Shown: positions 42,328 to 51,349 of the stretch, one piece after another
How the letters are laid out: every line of letters starts with the position of its first letter
How positions within the stretch are numbered: position 1 is the stretch's first letter
Source: Ilumatobacteraceae bacterium
Lineage (GTDB): Bacteria > Actinomycetota > Acidimicrobiia > Acidimicrobiales > Iamiaceae
DNA: 63,157 nucleotides
Direction: 5' to 3'
NCBI GenBank assembly: GCA_025463265.1
Contig: JAOBWH010000099.1
Span: forward strand, 1-63,157
Translations under genes and position numbers: made by a program
The notes under the pieces: model-generated
The model's database searches: none
Told to the model about the DNA's origin: nothing
The model's input: only the letters and a program-made list of their open reading frames with translations

Positions 42328-43397
42328 GGCGCTCCAGTGTGGTGCGTCTCGACGGGGACCGAGGCCGTCGCGTGCGCCGGGACCGCGGAGCCGGCGGCCA
42401 CCCGTAGCAGCCGGCGGGCCTTGAGCTCGGTCTCCTCCCACTCGCCGTCGGGATCCGAGTCCCAGGTGATGCCTCCGCCGGTGCCGAAGCGGATCTCGCC
42501 GTCGGCGAACCAGAACGTGCGGATGGCCACGTTGAGCGACCCGCAGCGGCGGTCGGCGTCGACCCACCCGACGGCGCCGCAGTAGATCTGGCGGTCGGTC
42601 CGCTCGAGGGACCCGATGTGCTCGAGGGCCGCCACCTTCGGCGCCCCGGTCACCGAGCCCGGCGGGAACGTCGCCGCCACCGCATCGGCCCACCCGAGCC
42701 CGGGCCGCAGCCGTCCCTCCACGGTGGACACCAGGTGGGCGAGGCCCGGGTGCTCCTCCACCGCGCACAGCGCCGGCACGCCGATCGAACCCCACTCGCA
42801 CACCCGGCCGAGGTCGTTGCGGACCAGGTCGACGATCATCACGTTCTCCGCCCGGTCCTTCGGCAGGAAGCCGTCGCGATCGGCCGCGGTGCCCTTGATG
42901 GGCGACGACCACACCCGGTCGCCATCGCGCTCGAGGAACCGCTCGGGCGAGGCCGAGGCCACGTGGATCCCGTGCGACGGGATCCGCACGACCGCGGAGA
43001 ACGGCGCCGGGTTCCCGTCGGCCAGCGCCGCGCCGAGCGCCGCGACGTTGGCGCCCGGCGGCAAGGGAGCGGACAGGACCCGGGTCAGGTTCACCTGGTA
43101 GACGTCGCCGCGGCCGATCGCGGCTCGGATCGACGCCACGCCGCACCTGAACGCAGCCTCGTCGAGCGATGACCGCCACGCGGCCGGGTCGACCCCGACC
43201 CACGGCCGCCCGCGCCAGCGCCGGGCGGGACCGACGTGGTCGAACCGGGCGCAGACCGGGTCGCCGGCGAAGGGGAGCACGACCGCCCAGTACCCGGTCC
43301 CGTCGAGGGCCGCCAGGTCCGAGGTGACATCGCGCAGACCGGTGAGCAGACGGTCGCCCACCACCGCGAGCGGGGCGAGCGATGAGCGGCGGGGCAC
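42324..43397 (-). CDS. pabB: Aminodeoxychorismate synthase component I
   Basis: The 357-residue chorismate-binding enzyme has DVYQVNLTR, SSPIKGTAADRDG with the catalytic Lys, ENVMIVDLVRNDLGRVC, TFPPGSVTGAPK and GSLNVAIRTF, the standard series for PabB and the C-terminal half of TrpE. It converts chorismate to 4-amino-4-deoxychorismate with an amidotransferase subunit not seen here. The N-terminal domain is short, as in stand-alone PabB forms. GTG 43397 has a TACGCT box 6 bases upstream and is divergent from the acyl-CoA dehydrogenase. Confidence 0.88.
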   Translation of the reverse strand: MPRRSSLAPLAVVGDRLLTGLRDVTSDLAALDGTGYWAVVLPFAGDPVCARFDHVGPARRWRGRPWVGVDPAAWRSSLDEAAFRCGVASIRAAIGRGDVYQVNLTRVLSAPLPPGANVAALGAALADGNPAPFSAVVRIPSHGIHVASASPERFLERDGDRVWSSPIKGTAADRDGFLPKDRAENVMIVDLVRNDLGRVCEWGSIGVPALCAVEEHPGLAHLVSTVEGRLRPGLGWADAVAATFPPGSVTGAPKVAALEHIGSLERTDRQIYCGAVGWVDADRRCGSLNVAIRTFWFADGEIRFGTGGGITWDSDPDGEWEETELKARRLLRVAAGSAVPAHATASVPVETHHTGAP

Positions 43398-43403
43398 CGC
43401 GGG

Positions 43404-43409
43404 AGCGTA
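43404..43409 (-). promoter_or_regulatory. TAnnnT -10 box for pabB
   Basis: TACGCT on the minus strand ends 6 bases before GTG 43397, giving a leaderless transcript. The identical hexamer serves the divergent gene at 43452. Confidence 0.5.
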
Positions 43410-43451
43410 CGCGCCGACCGTCCAGGATCGCTCCGGCGTTCGGCCGGGTCC

Positions 43452-43457
43452 TACGCT
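43452..43457 (+). promoter_or_regulatory. TAnnnT -10 box for the acyl-CoA dehydrogenase
   Basis: TACGCT ends 8 bases before ATG 43466. With the mirror copy at 43404 it makes an 8-bp inverted repeat (GGAGCGTA...TACGCTCC) over a 68-base divergent gap. Confidence 0.5.
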
Positions 43458-43465
43458 CCGTCCCG

Positions 43466-44629
43466 ATGGACTTCGACTTCACCGATGAGCAGGAGATGTT
43501 CCGCAAGGTGGTGCGGGACTTCGCCGAGGCCGAGATCGCCCCGCACGCCGAGGCGTGGGACCGCGATCACGTGTTCCCCACCGACGCCGTGCGGGCCATG
43601 GGCGAGCTGGGGCTGTTCGGCCTCCCGTTCCCCGAGGAGTACGGGGGCTCGGGCAGCGACTTCACGACGCTGTGCATCGCCATCGAGGAGCTGGCGCGTG
43701 TCGACCAGTCCGCGTCGATCACGCTCGAAGCCGGGGTCGGCCTCGGCGCCAACCCGATCTTCACGTTCGGCACCGAGGAGCAGAAGCAGCGGTGGCTGCC
43801 CGACCTGTGCGCCGGCCGCACGCTCGGCGGCTTCGGCCTGACCGAGCCCGATGCCGGCAGCGACGCCGGCGGCACCCGCACCCGGGCTGTGCTCGACGAG
43901 TCCACCGACGAGTGGGTGATCAACGGCGAGAAGGCCTTCATCACCAACTCCGGCACCGACCTCACGTCGCTCGTCACGATCACGGCCCGGACGGATGCGC
44001 CCGGCTCCACCGGCAAGCCGGAGATCAGCACGATCATCGTGCCGGCCGGCACCCCCGGTTTCGAGGTCCAGCCGCCCTACCGGAAGATGGGCTGGCACGC
44101 GTCGGACACCCACGGCCTGTCCTTCTCGGACTGCCGGGTGCCCGCCGGGAACCTGCTCGGCGAGCGGGGACGCGGCTTCGCCAACTTCCTGGCCACCCTC
44201 GACGACGGTCGCGTCGCCATCGCCGCCCTGGCCGTGGGCGTCATCCAGTGCTGCTTGGACGAGAGCGTCCGCTACGCCAACGAGCGCAACGCGTTCGGCA
44301 AGCCCATCGGCTCGTACCAGGCCATCGCGTTCAAGTGCGCTGACCTGGCCGTGATGGCGGCGCAGGCCCGCCACATCACCTACCACGCCGCCTGGCTCAA
44401 GGACCAGGGCCGGCCCTTCAAGCACGAGGCCGCCATGGCCAAGCTCTACGCCACCGAGGCCGCGGTCACCGCGACCCGGGAGGCCACCCAGATCTTCGGC
44501 GGCTACGGCTTCATGGACGAGACCCTCGTGGCTCGCCAGTACCGCGACTCCAAGATCCTCGAGATCGGCGAAGGCACCTCCGAGGTCCAGCGCATGATCA
44601 TCGCCCGAGGCCTCGGCCTGCCCGTCTGA
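43466..44629 (+). CDS. Acyl-CoA dehydrogenase
   Basis: The 387-residue flavoenzyme begins DFTDEQEMFRKVVRDFAEAEI, has the FGLTEPDAGSDAGG signature, INGEKAFITNSG, RNAFGKPI and QIFGGYGFMDE, and ends with EIGEGTSEVQRMIIARGLG, in which the Glu of the GEGT element is the position of the catalytic base in short/medium-chain enzymes. It carries out the first oxidation in fatty or branched acyl-CoA breakdown, passing electrons to ETF. Chain-length preference is unknown. ATG 43466 fits a leaderless start. Confidence 0.92.
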   Translation: MDFDFTDEQEMFRKVVRDFAEAEIAPHAEAWDRDHVFPTDAVRAMGELGLFGLPFPEEYGGSGSDFTTLCIAIEELARVDQSASITLEAGVGLGANPIFTFGTEEQKQRWLPDLCAGRTLGGFGLTEPDAGSDAGGTRTRAVLDESTDEWVINGEKAFITNSGTDLTSLVTITARTDAPGSTGKPEISTIIVPAGTPGFEVQPPYRKMGWHASDTHGLSFSDCRVPAGNLLGERGRGFANFLATLDDGRVAIAALAVGVIQCCLDESVRYANERNAFGKPIGSYQAIAFKCADLAVMAAQARHITYHAAWLKDQGRPFKHEAAMAKLYATEAAVTATREATQIFGGYGFMDETLVARQYRDSKILEIGEGTSEVQRMIIARGLGLPV

Positions 44630-44658
44630 CCGGTCCTCTGCACGAGGTCTTCACAGTG

Positions 44659-44676
44659 GGTGACCCTTGGGTCACC
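44659..44676. promoter_or_regulatory. Perfect 8-bp palindrome upstream of the LCP gene
   Basis: GGTGACCC and GGGTCACC flank a TT at 44667-44668, forming a near-perfect hairpin or operator 29 bases after the dehydrogenase stop and 12 bases upstream of the LCP -10 box. It could terminate the upstream gene or bind a repressor of the LCP promoter; without a T tract, operator seems at least as likely. Confidence 0.5.
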
Positions 44677-44688
44677 GGGGTGGCGGAT

Positions 44689-44694
44689 TAGGTT
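44689..44694 (+). promoter_or_regulatory. TAnnnT -10 box for the LCP gene
   Basis: TAGGTT ends 8 bases before ATG 44703, supporting that start over ATG 44697, which would lie only 2 bases from the box. Confidence 0.45.
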
Positions 44695-44702
44695 CGATGC
44701 CC

Positions 44703-46211
44703 ATGGCGCGCCGAAACCGAGTCCGGAAACCGCACCGGACGTGGCCCCAGCGGCTGCTGATCAGCTTCAACTGCATCGCCATCGTCGTGGCCCTCGTCGG
44801 TGCCGGGTCCCTGGCCTACGCCAAGCGCAAGGTCGGCGAGATCGGCCGGTACACGCTGACCAACCTCAACGACCCCACCTCGCCGGGCTTCGACTCGGAC
44901 CAGCCCCGCAACTTCCTGCTCGTCGGCGCGGACTCCGACGACGGCCTGGCGCTCGACGATCCCGCCCGGGCCGGGCGCGGCGACGTGGGCGGCATCCGCT
45001 CCGACACGATCATGGTGGTCCGGGTCGACCCGAAGACCAACGAGGCCAAGGTCCTCTCGTTCCCCCGTGACCTCTACGTCGACATCCCCGGCACCGGGAA
45101 GGGCCGCATCAACTCCTCGCTCGAGTTCGGTGGCCCCGACAAGCTGATCGAGACGATCAAGTCGAACTTCGACATCGACATCAACCACTACGTGCAGGTC
45201 AACTTCGCCGGGTTCAAGGGCCTGGTGGACCAGATCGGCGGCGTGCCGGTGTACTTCGCCACCCCGGTCAAGGACCAGGGCGGTCTGAACGTGGAGAACG
45301 CCGGGTGCAACACCCTCGACGGCGACGGCGCCCTCGCCTACGTGCGGGCCCGGCACATGAAGTACCTGAACGAGAACGGCTACTGGGCGTCGCTCGACGG
45401 CACGTCGGACCTCGGCCGCATCAGCCGCCAGCAGGACTTCATCAAGCGGGTGCTGCGCGGCGCCATCAAGAAGGGGGCCCGCAACCCGCGGACCCTCGCC
45501 AGCCTCATCAGCACGGGCGTGGTGAACATCCGCCTCGACCAGGGCACCACCGCCGGCGACCTCATCGCCCTGGGCAAGGCGTTCCGGAACTTCGACCCGA
45601 ACGCCCTCCAGACCTTCAACCTCCCGGTGACCGACGTCGTCCGCAACGGCGCCGCGGTCCTCGACCTCCAGACCGGCGGCGCCGAGCCGATCCTGGCCAG
45701 GTTCCGCGGCACCGGCGTGGGCGACACCACCGGCATGCTCACCCCGGCCCTCGTGGCCGTGAAGGTCCTCAACGGCAGCGGCACCCAGAACCAGGCGGGT
45801 GAGGCCTCGTCGATCCTCGCCACGGCCGGCTTCAAGATGAGCGAGCCGGGCTCGGCTGCCGGCGTCATGCGCACCCAGGTCCGCTATTCGCCCGGCATGG
45901 AGGCGCAAGCGTCGCTCGTCGCCCGGCACCTGTTCGCCGACGCCGAGCTGATCCCGGACCAGGACGTGAGCGAGATCACGGTCGTCACCGGTCCGGACTT
46001 CCGCTCGAGCCTCATCGACGCCCGGCCGGAGCAGGACTACCCGATCCCCACCACCACCACGACCACCGAGCCGGCCGCCACCACGACGGCCCCCGGGGCG
46101 AGCTCCAGCTCCACCGAGCCCGGTACCGCCGCCACCACCACCACCACGACCAGCGCGGTCACCGGGTACGTGCCCGGGTCCGCCCCCGCCGGCGAACCGT
46201 CCTGCGGCTGA
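44703..46211 (+). CDS. LytR-CpsA-Psr (LCP) family cell-wall polymer ligase
   Basis: The 502-residue protein has a basic cytoplasmic start, one membrane helix (about residues 15-38), an LCP catalytic domain with RSDTIMVVRVDPKTN, LSFPRDLYVDIPG and GRINSSLEFGG, which holds the Arg/Asp cluster for polyprenyl-pyrophosphate and Mg, and a LytR_C domain (VKVLNGSGTQNQAGEASSI). The last ~55 residues are a Thr/Pro-rich tail. These enzymes transfer glycopolymers from lipid carriers to peptidoglycan. Its place at the head of the sugar-nucleotide and glycosyltransferase region fits. Confidence 0.9.
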   Translation: MARRNRVRKPHRTWPQRLLISFNCIAIVVALVGAGSLAYAKRKVGEIGRYTLTNLNDPTSPGFDSDQPRNFLLVGADSDDGLALDDPARAGRGDVGGIRSDTIMVVRVDPKTNEAKVLSFPRDLYVDIPGTGKGRINSSLEFGGPDKLIETIKSNFDIDINHYVQVNFAGFKGLVDQIGGVPVYFATPVKDQGGLNVENAGCNTLDGDGALAYVRARHMKYLNENGYWASLDGTSDLGRISRQQDFIKRVLRGAIKKGARNPRTLASLISTGVVNIRLDQGTTAGDLIALGKAFRNFDPNALQTFNLPVTDVVRNGAAVLDLQTGGAEPILARFRGTGVGDTTGMLTPALVAVKVLNGSGTQNQAGEASSILATAGFKMSEPGSAAGVMRTQVRYSPGMEAQASLVARHLFADAELIPDQDVSEITVVTGPDFRSSLIDARPEQDYPIPTTTTTTEPAATTTAPGASSSSTEPGTAATTTTTTSAVTGYVPGSAPAGEPSCG

Positions 46212-46280
46212 CCGGCCGCTGATCGTCGACCCGCAGGCAGCCGAGCCACCCCGGTTGCCCGGCCGGGCAGGGCCGCGAAC

Positions 46281-46286
46281 TACGGT
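46281..46286 (+). promoter_or_regulatory. TAnnnT -10 box for ugd, with ~75-base leader
   Basis: TACGGT lies 81 bases before GTG 46368; a TTGCCC at 46255-46260 would be a -35 at 20-base spacing. Unlike most genes here, this would give a leadered mRNA, one that contains the hairpin at 46309-46330. Confidence 0.35.
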
Positions 46287-46308
46287 TGAGCGGCTCACCG
46301 GCGCACTG

Positions 46309-46330
46309 CTGCGCCGGACCTCCGGCGCAG
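46309..46330 (+). other. 9-bp hairpin in the region before ugd
   Basis: CTGCGCCGG (46309-46317) and CCGGCGCAG (46322-46330) are perfectly complementary with an ACCT loop. It lies 37 bases before the ugd start and 98 after the LCP stop, so it may terminate the LCP transcript or fold in the ugd leader. A second palindrome, GCCCGGCCGGGC, lies at 46257-46268. Confidence 0.5.
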
Positions 46331-46367
46331 GCGCTGCGCAGGGACACCGAACCCGGGGAATGCATCT

Positions 46368-47654
46368 GTGGGAAGCAAAGTCGCCATCATCGGCACGGGC
46401 TACGTCGGCCTGACGACGGGCGCCTGCCTGTCGCACCTCGGCCACACCGTGGTGTGCGCCGACGTCGTGCCCGAGAAGGTCGCGGCGCTGTCGAAGGGCG
46501 AGGTCCCGATCCTCGAGGCCGGTCTCGACGACCTCGTCGTCGACGGGATCCGCGACGGTCTGCTGTCGTTCGTGCTGGGCGCCGAGAACGCCGTGGGCGA
46601 CGCCGAGTTCGTGTTCCTCTGCCTGCCCACGCCGCAGGGCGCCGACGGCGCCGCCGACCTGTCGTTCATCAAGGAGGCGGCCAAGCAGATCGGCCCGCAC
46701 CTCCAGGAGGGCGCCGTGGTCATCAACAAGTCCACCGTGCCCGTCGGCTCGGCGTGGGAGGTGGCGAAGAAGCTCCAGCGCGATGACGTCCACGTGGTGT
46801 CCAACCCGGAGTTCCTCCGGGAGGGCACGGCGGTCGACGACTTCCTCAACCCCGACCGCGTGGTCATCGGCGCCGACGACCGAGATGCGGCCGAGCGGGT
46901 GGCCAGCCTCTACGAGAAGCTCCCCGGCGAGGTCCTCATCACCGATCCGGCCTCGGCCGAGACCATCAAGTACGCGTCGAACGCCTTCCTCGCCACCAAG
47001 ATCAGCTTCGTCAACGCCATGGCGGCGGTGTGCGAGGAGGTCGGCGCCGATGTCTCCGATGTCGTCAAGGGCATGGGGCTCGACCAGCGCATCGGCAACC
47101 GCTTCTTGGTGCCCGGTCCGGGCTGGGGCGGCAGCTGCTTCCCGAAGGACTCGCACGCGCTCGTGCGCATCGCCGAGAACTCGGGCTACCAGTTCGGCCT
47201 GCTCCGCCAGGTCATCGCCGTCAACGAGGAGCAGTTCGGCCGGGTCGCGAACAAGATCACCCGCTTCGCCGGCGGGACCCTCGAGGGCAAGACCATCGCC
47301 GTCTGGGGCCTCACCTTCAAGGCCGCCACCGACGACCTGCGGGACTCGCCGTCGCTCAACATCATCCACCGGCTCCTCGAGGTCGGCGCCCAGGTGCGGG
47401 CCTACGATCCAGCGGTCGAGGACGGGTCGGACCCTCGCCTGGCCGGCATCGAGGTCGTGGGCGACCCGTACGAGGCCGCCGCCGGCGCCGACGTGCTCGC
47501 CGTGCTCACCGAGTGGCCCGAGTTCAGAGACGTCGACTTCACCAAGGTCGCCGAGGTCATCGGCGCCAGGAACGTGGTCGACGCCCGCAACCTGCTCGAC
47601 CGGGACGCCATCAAGGCGCTCGGCTTCGACTACGACGGCATCGGCCGGAGCTGA
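46368..47654 (+). CDS. ugd: UDP-glucose 6-dehydrogenase
   Basis: The 428-residue protein has the NAD-binding [42 protein letters not shown], and [16 protein letters not shown] with the catalytic Cys that forms the thioester, then [17 protein letters not shown] in the C-terminal domain. It oxidises UDP-glucose to UDP-glucuronate in two NAD+ steps. The next gene, overlapping by one base (TGATG), decarboxylates the product to UDP-xylose, so the pair forms a short pathway for surface polymer precursors. The start is GTG 46368. Confidence 0.93.
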   Translation: MGSKVAIIGTGYVGLTTGACLSHLGHTVVCADVVPEKVAALSKGEVPILEAGLDDLVVDGIRDGLLSFVLGAENAVGDAEFVFLCLPTPQGADGAADLSFIKEAAKQIGPHLQEGAVVINKSTVPVGSAWEVAKKLQRDDVHVVSNPEFLREGTAVDDFLNPDRVVIGADDRDAAERVASLYEKLPGEVLITDPASAETIKYASNAFLATKISFVNAMAAVCEEVGADVSDVVKGMGLDQRIGNRFLVPGPGWGGSCFPKDSHALVRIAENSGYQFGLLRQVIAVNEEQFGRVANKITRFAGGTLEGKTIAVWGLTFKAATDDLRDSPSLNIIHRLLEVGAQVRAYDPAVEDGSDPRLAGIEVVGDPYEAAAGADVLAVLTEWPEFRDVDFTKVAEVIGARNVVDARNLLDRDAIKALGFDYDGIGRS

Positions 47655-49978
47655 TGGCTCGGATCGTCGTCACCGGCGGGGCGGGGTTCCTCGGGTCGCA
47701 CCTGTGCCACCGGCTCATCGAGCGGGGCGACGAGGTCGTGTGCCTCGACAACCTGATCACCGGGTCCATCACCAACATCGAGGACCTGTTCGGGCACCCG
47801 GCGTTCTCGTTCGTGGAGCTGGACGTCTCCACGTACATCCACGTCCCCGGCGACGTCGACGCGGTCCTGCACTTCGCCAGCCCCGCCTCGCCGGTCGACT
47901 TCGAGCGCATCCCGATCCAGATCCTCAAGGTCGGCAGCCTCGGCACCCACAACGCCCTCGGCCTGGCCAAGGCCAAGGGCGCCAAGTTCTTCCTGGCCTC
48001 CACCAGCGAGGTCTACGGCGACCCGCTAGTGCACCCGCAGCCGGAGACCTACTGGGGCAACGTCAACCCCATCGGGCCCCGCGGCGTGTACGACGAGGCC
48101 AAGCGCTTCGCCGAGGCCATGACGATGGCGTACCACCGCCACCACGGCCTCGACGTCCGCATCGTCCGAATCTTCAACTCGATCCTCGCCGATGAGCAGG
48201 TGCTCTACGACGACGGCCGGGAGCTCCGACGGGAGACCGCTGGCGAGCTCGCCGCCCGGCTCGGCGGCCAGATCGATCTCGAGGGCTTCTCGGTCCCGGC
48301 CTTCGACTCGTTCGGGGCGATCGAGTCGTCGAACACCTCTGCCTTCGTCGGTCACCCGACGACGGCTCGCTGCTTCGAGGTCCGGACGCGCTACGGCCGC
48401 TCCATCCGGGTCACCGGCGACCACAGCCTGTTCGTCCGCGGCGATGATGGCCTCCCCGTCGCCCGCCCGGTGAACGACCTCGTGGTCGGTGACAAGATCG
48501 CCATCGCCGGTCGGGTCGATGTGCCCGAGCGCGACCGCCGGTCGATCTCGCTGGTCGACATGTGGGACGCCGCCGGCTCGGACCCCTTCGACCTCCTCAT
48601 CACGGCTCCCGGACTCGGCTCGATCGCCTGGGACCGGCGCCAGGAGATCCATCGGCACATCGCTGATGTCCGGCGCCCGGCTTGTGTCAGCTGGCGCAAC
48701 ACGATCTGGGGTCAGCTGTACTCCATGCGGGACAACGATCGGGTTCCGCTTGCGGTGCTGCGGCACCTCGGCATCTCGGTTCCGGCCGACGCATCGTGTC
48801 GGATCAAGGCTGCAGGGCGGACGGTCGAGCTGCCAGCGGTCGTCGACATCTCCAACGAACTGCTCTGGCTCCTCGGCGTGTACGTGGCGGAGGGGTGCTG
48901 GCAGCAGAACCCGCACGACTCGTTCATCACCCTGTCGGCCGACGAGGATCTGCTCGACCGCGCCGGCAAGGTGATCGAGCGAGAGCTCGGGCTGCACGTC
49001 GTCCGGCAGGCAGGCAGCGCCGCCCGGTCTGCGAGCCTCGCCGTGCACGGGCGGTTGCTCCTGCGGGTGCTCGGCGAGCTCGGTTTCGGCGGTGGACGCA
49101 AGCGGATCCCGGGCTGGATCCTGGGCCTTCCCCTGGCCCGTCTGAAGTGGTTCATCGAGGGCTACCGCGAGGGCGATGGCGTCCACTCGGGCAAGAAGTT
49201 CGACGAGCAGATCCGCCATGAGTTCTCGACGGTGTCCGACGAGCTCAAGGACGACCTGATCGTCGCCCTCGCCCGGTTCGGCATCGTCCCCTCGGTCGGC
49301 CGGTACGAGACCACGTTCAAGCAGAAGACGGGCGACCGGAAGTACCCCTTCTGGCGCCTGTCGGTGCCGCGCGTCAGCCCGTGGTCTCCGCTCGACTGGG
49401 ATCGCGGTGTTCAGCAGACGCTCCAAGCGGAGCGCACCGGTGATCTGGTCTGGGCGCCCGTGAAGGCAATCGTCGAGGTGGAGGCGACCCCGCTCGTCTA
49501 CGACTTCTGCGTGCCGGGCAAGGAGAACTTCTGGGCGGGCACCGGCGTCATGGCGCACAACACCTACGGGCCCCAGATGAGGCCCGACGATGGGCGGGCG
49601 GTCAGCAACTTCATCGTGCAGGCGCTCCAGGGCCACGACATCACCGTGTTCGGCGACGGGCAGCAGACCCGGAGCTTCACCTACGTCGACGACGAGGTGC
49701 GGGGCTTCCTCGCCCTGCTCGACTCCGACGTGGTGGGCCCGGTCAACATCGGCAACCCCAACGAGTTCACGATCCTCCAGCTCGCCGAGCTGGTCATCGA
49801 GATCACCGGATCCAGCTCCAAGATCATCCACGAGCCCCTCCCGGTCGACGACCCGATGCAGCGCAAGCCCGACATCACCCAGGCCACCGAGAAGCTCGGC
49901 TGGAAGCCGGAGATCGAGCTGCGCGAGGGCATCACCAGGGCCGCCGAGTACTTCCGCAGGGTCCTCGACGAGGCTTGA
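47654..49978 (+). CDS. UDP-glucuronate decarboxylase interrupted by an intein
   Basis: The precursor is 774 residues; exteins total 313, the normal size for UDP-xylose synthase. The N-extein (1-175) has [31 protein letters not shown] and YDEAK with catalytic Tyr and Lys, ending RIVRIFN. The C-extein (637-774) resumes [22 protein letters not shown]. In related enzymes RIFNTYGP is continuous, so the inserted 461 residues (48179-49561) are spliced out. The mature enzyme makes UDP-xylose from the Ugd product using bound NAD+. The start ATG shares one base with the ugd stop. Confidence 0.93.
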   Translation: MARIVVTGGAGFLGSHLCHRLIERGDEVVCLDNLITGSITNIEDLFGHPAFSFVELDVSTYIHVPGDVDAVLHFASPASPVDFERIPIQILKVGSLGTHNALGLAKAKGAKFFLASTSEVYGDPLVHPQPETYWGNVNPIGPRGVYDEAKRFAEAMTMAYHRHHGLDVRIVRIFNSILADEQVLYDDGRELRRETAGELAARLGGQIDLEGFSVPAFDSFGAIESSNTSAFVGHPTTARCFEVRTRYGRSIRVTGDHSLFVRGDDGLPVARPVNDLVVGDKIAIAGRVDVPERDRRSISLVDMWDAAGSDPFDLLITAPGLGSIAWDRRQEIHRHIADVRRPACVSWRNTIWGQLYSMRDNDRVPLAVLRHLGISVPADASCRIKAAGRTVELPAVVDISNELLWLLGVYVAEGCWQQNPHDSFITLSADEDLLDRAGKVIERELGLHVVRQAGSAARSASLAVHGRLLLRVLGELGFGGGRKRIPGWILGLPLARLKWFIEGYREGDGVHSGKKFDEQIRHEFSTVSDELKDDLIVALARFGIVPSVGRYETTFKQKTGDRKYPFWRLSVPRVSPWSPLDWDRGVQQTLQAERTGDLVWAPVKAIVEVEATPLVYDFCVPGKENFWAGTGVMAHNTYGPQMRPDDGRAVSNFIVQALQGHDITVFGDGQQTRSFTYVDDEVRGFLALLDSDVVGPVNIGNPNEFTILQLAELVIEITGSSSKIIHEPLPVDDPMQRKPDITQATEKLGWKPEIELREGITRAAEYFRRVLDEA
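48179..49561 (+). mobile_element. Intein with LAGLIDADG-type homing endonuclease
   Basis: The in-frame 461-residue insertion starts with Ser1 ([13 protein letters not shown]) and ends VMAHN, followed by Thr as first C-extein residue, as needed for splicing. Block B is TGDHS at precursor 254-258. The endonuclease dodecapeptides are [12 protein letters not shown] (403-414) and a second [10 protein letters not shown] (500-509), with conserved acidic residues Glu413 and Asp508 at the catalytic positions. Block F lies at [14 protein letters not shown]. All elements look intact, so both splicing and homing may be active. Confidence 0.9.
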
Positions 49979-50002
49979 CGGCGTCGTCCTCGGGCGGCCG
50001 GG

Positions 50003-51289
50003 TCAGCCGGAGGCGCAGGTGTTGGTGACCACGTCGTCGCCGGCGAAGAGGCCCTGCATCCAGTCCATGGCCTGGGCGTAGGCGGGGACGGCGGCGGCGC
50101 CGTGGTTGCCCTCGGCGAGGTCGACCCGCTCGACCACCTGGCCGTTGGTGCACATCCGGGACTCGACCTGGTCGATGAAGAAGGTGGGGACGGTCTGGTC
50201 CTCATCGGAGTGGATGAGCAGGATCGGGGCGTCGTTGGTCTTCTCGGTCCCCGCGTCCTGCTCCTTGCCGAGGGTGGACCACGGGGGCGTCTGGTTGCCG
50301 TCCGGGACGAACAGCTCGCCCTCGGCCGCGCCGGCCGCATCGAACACATCGCCCACGCAGCCCTCGTCGACCTCCTTCAGGACCTCCTGGCCCTCCGGGG
50401 TCAAGACGTCGTCGAGGTCGGCCTCGGGGTGGGCGGCGTTGATGCCGGCGATGACCATGATCCCGAAGCCCTTGACCTGCTTCGACGCGGCGAGGAGCAC
50501 GCCGATCTCGCTGGCGGGGGCGCCGGCGAACGTGCCGAGGACCTCCAGGTCCGGCGCCCACTCCGCCGCCACCTGGTTGGCCCAGAGGGCACCGTGGCCG
50601 CCCTGGGAGTAGCCGACGATGCCGAGGTCGGTTCCGGGGTCGGCGTCGGGCAGCTCGCCGGCGGCGAGGATGGCGTCGATGGTGCTGCGGCCCTCGCTCT
50701 CGCCGACGAGGTACGGGTGGCGGCCGGGTGTGCCGAGCCCCTCGTAGTCGGTGGCGGCCACCAGGAAGGTGCGCGAGACCCTGCTCTCCACGAGGCCCAT
50801 CTCGGCGTTCCGGTCCGTGACGGAGGGCGAGCACGCATCGGCGATGCCGGTGGTGCCGTGGGCGACGGTGATCATCGGCCGGCCGTCGGCGGGCGCCTCG
50901 GCGGTGGGCACCGACGCCAGGCCGGTGACCGCGATGGGGTCTCCGGCCACAGACTCGGACCGGTACATGATCCGGTAGGTGGTGGCGCCGTCGAACTCGT
51001 CGTCGTCGATCACCTGGTAGCGGATCAGGCTGCCGTGCGGACCTTCGGGCAGCGGGTCCGGGACGTCGTAGAACCCGGCCTGGTCGCCGGTGTACGCCTG
51101 GCCGGACGTGCCCGCCGGTCCCGCGGTCGTGGCCGTGGTGGTCGCCGAGGCCTCGGTGCCCCCGGCGTTCTCGGCCTTCGTCGTGGTCGCAGACGATCCG
51201 GAGTCCGACGATCCGCTGCAGGCGGCGAGCGGAGCGAGGAGCAGCACCGTTCCGGCGACGGCGGCGACGGCGAGGCGTGGGGCGCGCAT
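50003..51289 (-). CDS. Secreted lipase-like alpha/beta-hydrolase lipoprotein
   Basis: The 428-residue protein has a lipoprotein signal with lipobox APLAAC (Cys ~24), a Ser/Thr/Ala-rich linker, and a hydrolase domain with the nucleophile elbow GYSQGG (LGIVGYSQGGHGAL), an acidic LLIHSDEDQTVP and the late His in EGNHGAAAV. This is the secretory-lipase (LIP) family layout, acting on esters or lipids outside the cell. ATG 51289 has a TACGGT box 8 bases upstream. It interrupts the sugar-nucleotide genes without an evident link to them. Confidence 0.85.
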   Translation of the reverse strand: MRAPRLAVAAVAGTVLLLAPLAACSGSSDSGSSATTTKAENAGGTEASATTTATTAGPAGTSGQAYTGDQAGFYDVPDPLPEGPHGSLIRYQVIDDDEFDGATTYRIMYRSESVAGDPIAVTGLASVPTAEAPADGRPMITVAHGTTGIADACSPSVTDRNAEMGLVESRVSRTFLVAATDYEGLGTPGRHPYLVGESEGRSTIDAILAAGELPDADPGTDLGIVGYSQGGHGALWANQVAAEWAPDLEVLGTFAGAPASEIGVLLAASKQVKGFGIMVIAGINAAHPEADLDDVLTPEGQEVLKEVDEGCVGDVFDAAGAAEGELFVPDGNQTPPWSTLGKEQDAGTEKTNDAPILLIHSDEDQTVPTFFIDQVESRMCTNGQVVERVDLAEGNHGAAAVPAYAQAMDWMQGLFAGDDVVTNTCASG

Positions 51290-51297
51290 GAACTTGC

Positions 51298-51303
51298 ACC
51301 GTA
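51298..51303 (-). promoter_or_regulatory. TAnnnT -10 box for the lipase-like gene
   Basis: TACGGT on the minus strand ends 8 bases before ATG 51289, consistent with a leaderless transcript. Confidence 0.45.
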
Positions 51304-51349
51304 CCTGCAACAACCCGCACAGCTCAGGGCGGCTTCCCGGGGAGCGGCC

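Noticed and set aside
47654-49978. Reading the insertion in the decarboxylase as a gene fusion or a group I/II intron
   Set aside because: The insertion is in frame throughout, ends in His-Asn before Thr, carries splicing and endonuclease blocks, and the flanks join into a conserved motif; an RNA intron would not need an open frame with these residues.
49681-50349. 222-residue open frame on the - strand
   Set aside because: It overlaps the C-extein of the decarboxylase and the end of the lipase-like gene in another frame; no motif.
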